The position numbers and the translations under genes are program-made. A DNA stretch of 53,227 bases from JAICKN01 sp036491415 (GTDB lineage Bacteria; Acidobacteriota; Terriglobia; Terriglobales; Acidobacteriaceae), in NCBI GenBank assembly GCA_036491415.1, contig DASXCC010000250.1:1-53227 (forward strand). Reading direction: 5' to 3'. The notes below the pieces were generated by a model that saw only the letters and a list, made by a program, of their open reading frames with translations, ran no database searches and was not told where the DNA came from. Positions 53,029 through 53,227 of this stretch are shown here, piece by piece. How positions within the stretch are numbered: position 1 is the first letter of the stretch; each line of letters starts with the position of its first letter.

Positions 53029-53104
53029 TGCACCAGCCCGGCCCGCTGGTGGCTGCATTGTCTTGAAACGGCTGCTGTAGGAACTTCTAAAGGAGAAACC
53101 GATC

Positions 53105-53227
53105 ATGAAAAAATTGATGCTTCCTTTCGCCACAATCGTGCTGTTTAGTGTGGCTACATTTGCGCAAACCTCAACGACCGATCAAAGCCCAACGCAAGGT
53201 ACGCAGAGCGCATCTCCCACCATGCAG
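53105..53227 (+). CDS. Start of a secreted protein (truncated by the window end)
   Basis: ATG 53105 is preceded by a strong ribosome site AAAGGAGAAA. The first 41 codons encode a signal peptide (KKLMLPFATIVLFSVATFAQ) and then a Thr/Ser/Gln-rich linker. The frame stays open to the last base. Nothing can be said about the mature protein. Confidence 0.75.
   Translation, partial: MKKLMLPFATIVLFSVATFAQTSTTDQSPTQGTQSASPTMQ

Noticed and set aside
53031..53051. Hairpin CACCAGC/GCTGGTG after the receiver gene
   Set aside because: A 7-bp stem with a 7-base loop but no T-run follows, so an intrinsic terminator is not supported.
1..53227. CRISPR arrays, insertion sequences, prophage genes, tRNA and rRNA genes
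   Set aside because: No regularly spaced repeats, transposase or integrase motifs, or tRNA cloverleaf consensus sequences were recognised by eye.

Overview
This window is a contiguous stretch of chromosomal-type DNA of moderate GC with genes packed on both strands. It most likely comes from an Acidobacteriota member of the Terriglobia (Koribacter/Acidobacteriales type). That placement is inference. It rests on the futalosine menaquinone genes (mqnA, mqnC, mqnD), a remnant of an ADOP-type MacB/FtsX permease, several membrane-protein families I associate with that phylum, and frequent TTG/GTG starts. I see no phage, plasmid, insertion sequence, CRISPR array, rRNA or tRNA. About 50 protein-coding genes are supported.

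Layout. 1-8 kb: end of nadB, then a leftward group terC, M28 peptidase, tatC, tatA/B; rightward a secreted GH27 alpha-galactosidase and a zinc-ribbon/Ig-like membrane protein; leftward guaA. 8-12.5 kb: a membrane protein with a YVTN beta-propeller protein, a Tat-exported PF10091-type glycoside hydrolase, and a carboxypeptidase-regulatory-like membrane protein. 12.7-18 kb: a GAF-fused alpha-glucan phosphorylase, an OmpR-type two-component pair and an acyl desaturase. 18-26 kb: an intergenic region holding a permease remnant, a 3-hydroxyisobutyrate-dehydrogenase-like gene, a GT2/NeuB-like pair, MBL-fold, VOC, glycerate kinase, FN3, alpha/beta-hydrolase and M20 peptidase genes. 26-32 kb: a heptamer-repeat intergenic region, a DUF255 thioredoxin-like protein, a 7TM protein with a structured leader, DUF58 and a hydrolase. 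32-38.3 kb: a PDZ/multi-TM/GAF/PAS histidine kinase with its NtrC-type regulator, then an MlaE/MlaF-like transporter pair. 38.3-42.5 kb: dprA-topA and a small conserved protein, all leftward. 42.6-50 kb: a long rightward run mqnA, DedA-like, mqnC, GT2 synthase, Xaa-Pro aminopeptidase, a small membrane protein, bioY and mqnD. 50-53 kb: an M49-like metallopeptidase, a bacilliredoxin, a receiver protein and the start of a secreted protein.

How genes work together. mqnA, mqnC and mqnD cover three steps of the futalosine route to menaquinone, interleaved with unrelated genes. tatA/B-tatC would export Tat substrates such as the glycoside hydrolase at 10-11.4 kb. dprA-topA is the classic pairing. 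The kinase and NtrC-type regulator genes overlap and are a clear pair.

Most noteworthy observations: a PtsP-type GAF domain fused to an alpha-glucan phosphorylase; an Mla-type ATPase whose catalytic Walker B glutamate is serine and which has no MCE partner gene nearby; a ComP-like PDZ/multi-TM sensor kinase paired with a regulator carrying GAFTSA in place of GAFTGA; a structured leader with partial resemblance to the cyclic-di-GMP-I (GEMM) riboswitch; an orphan intrinsic terminator suggesting a small RNA; and a GT2 gene overlapping a NeuB-like gene that lacks the SAF domain. All functional statements come from reading motifs by eye; no database search was run.
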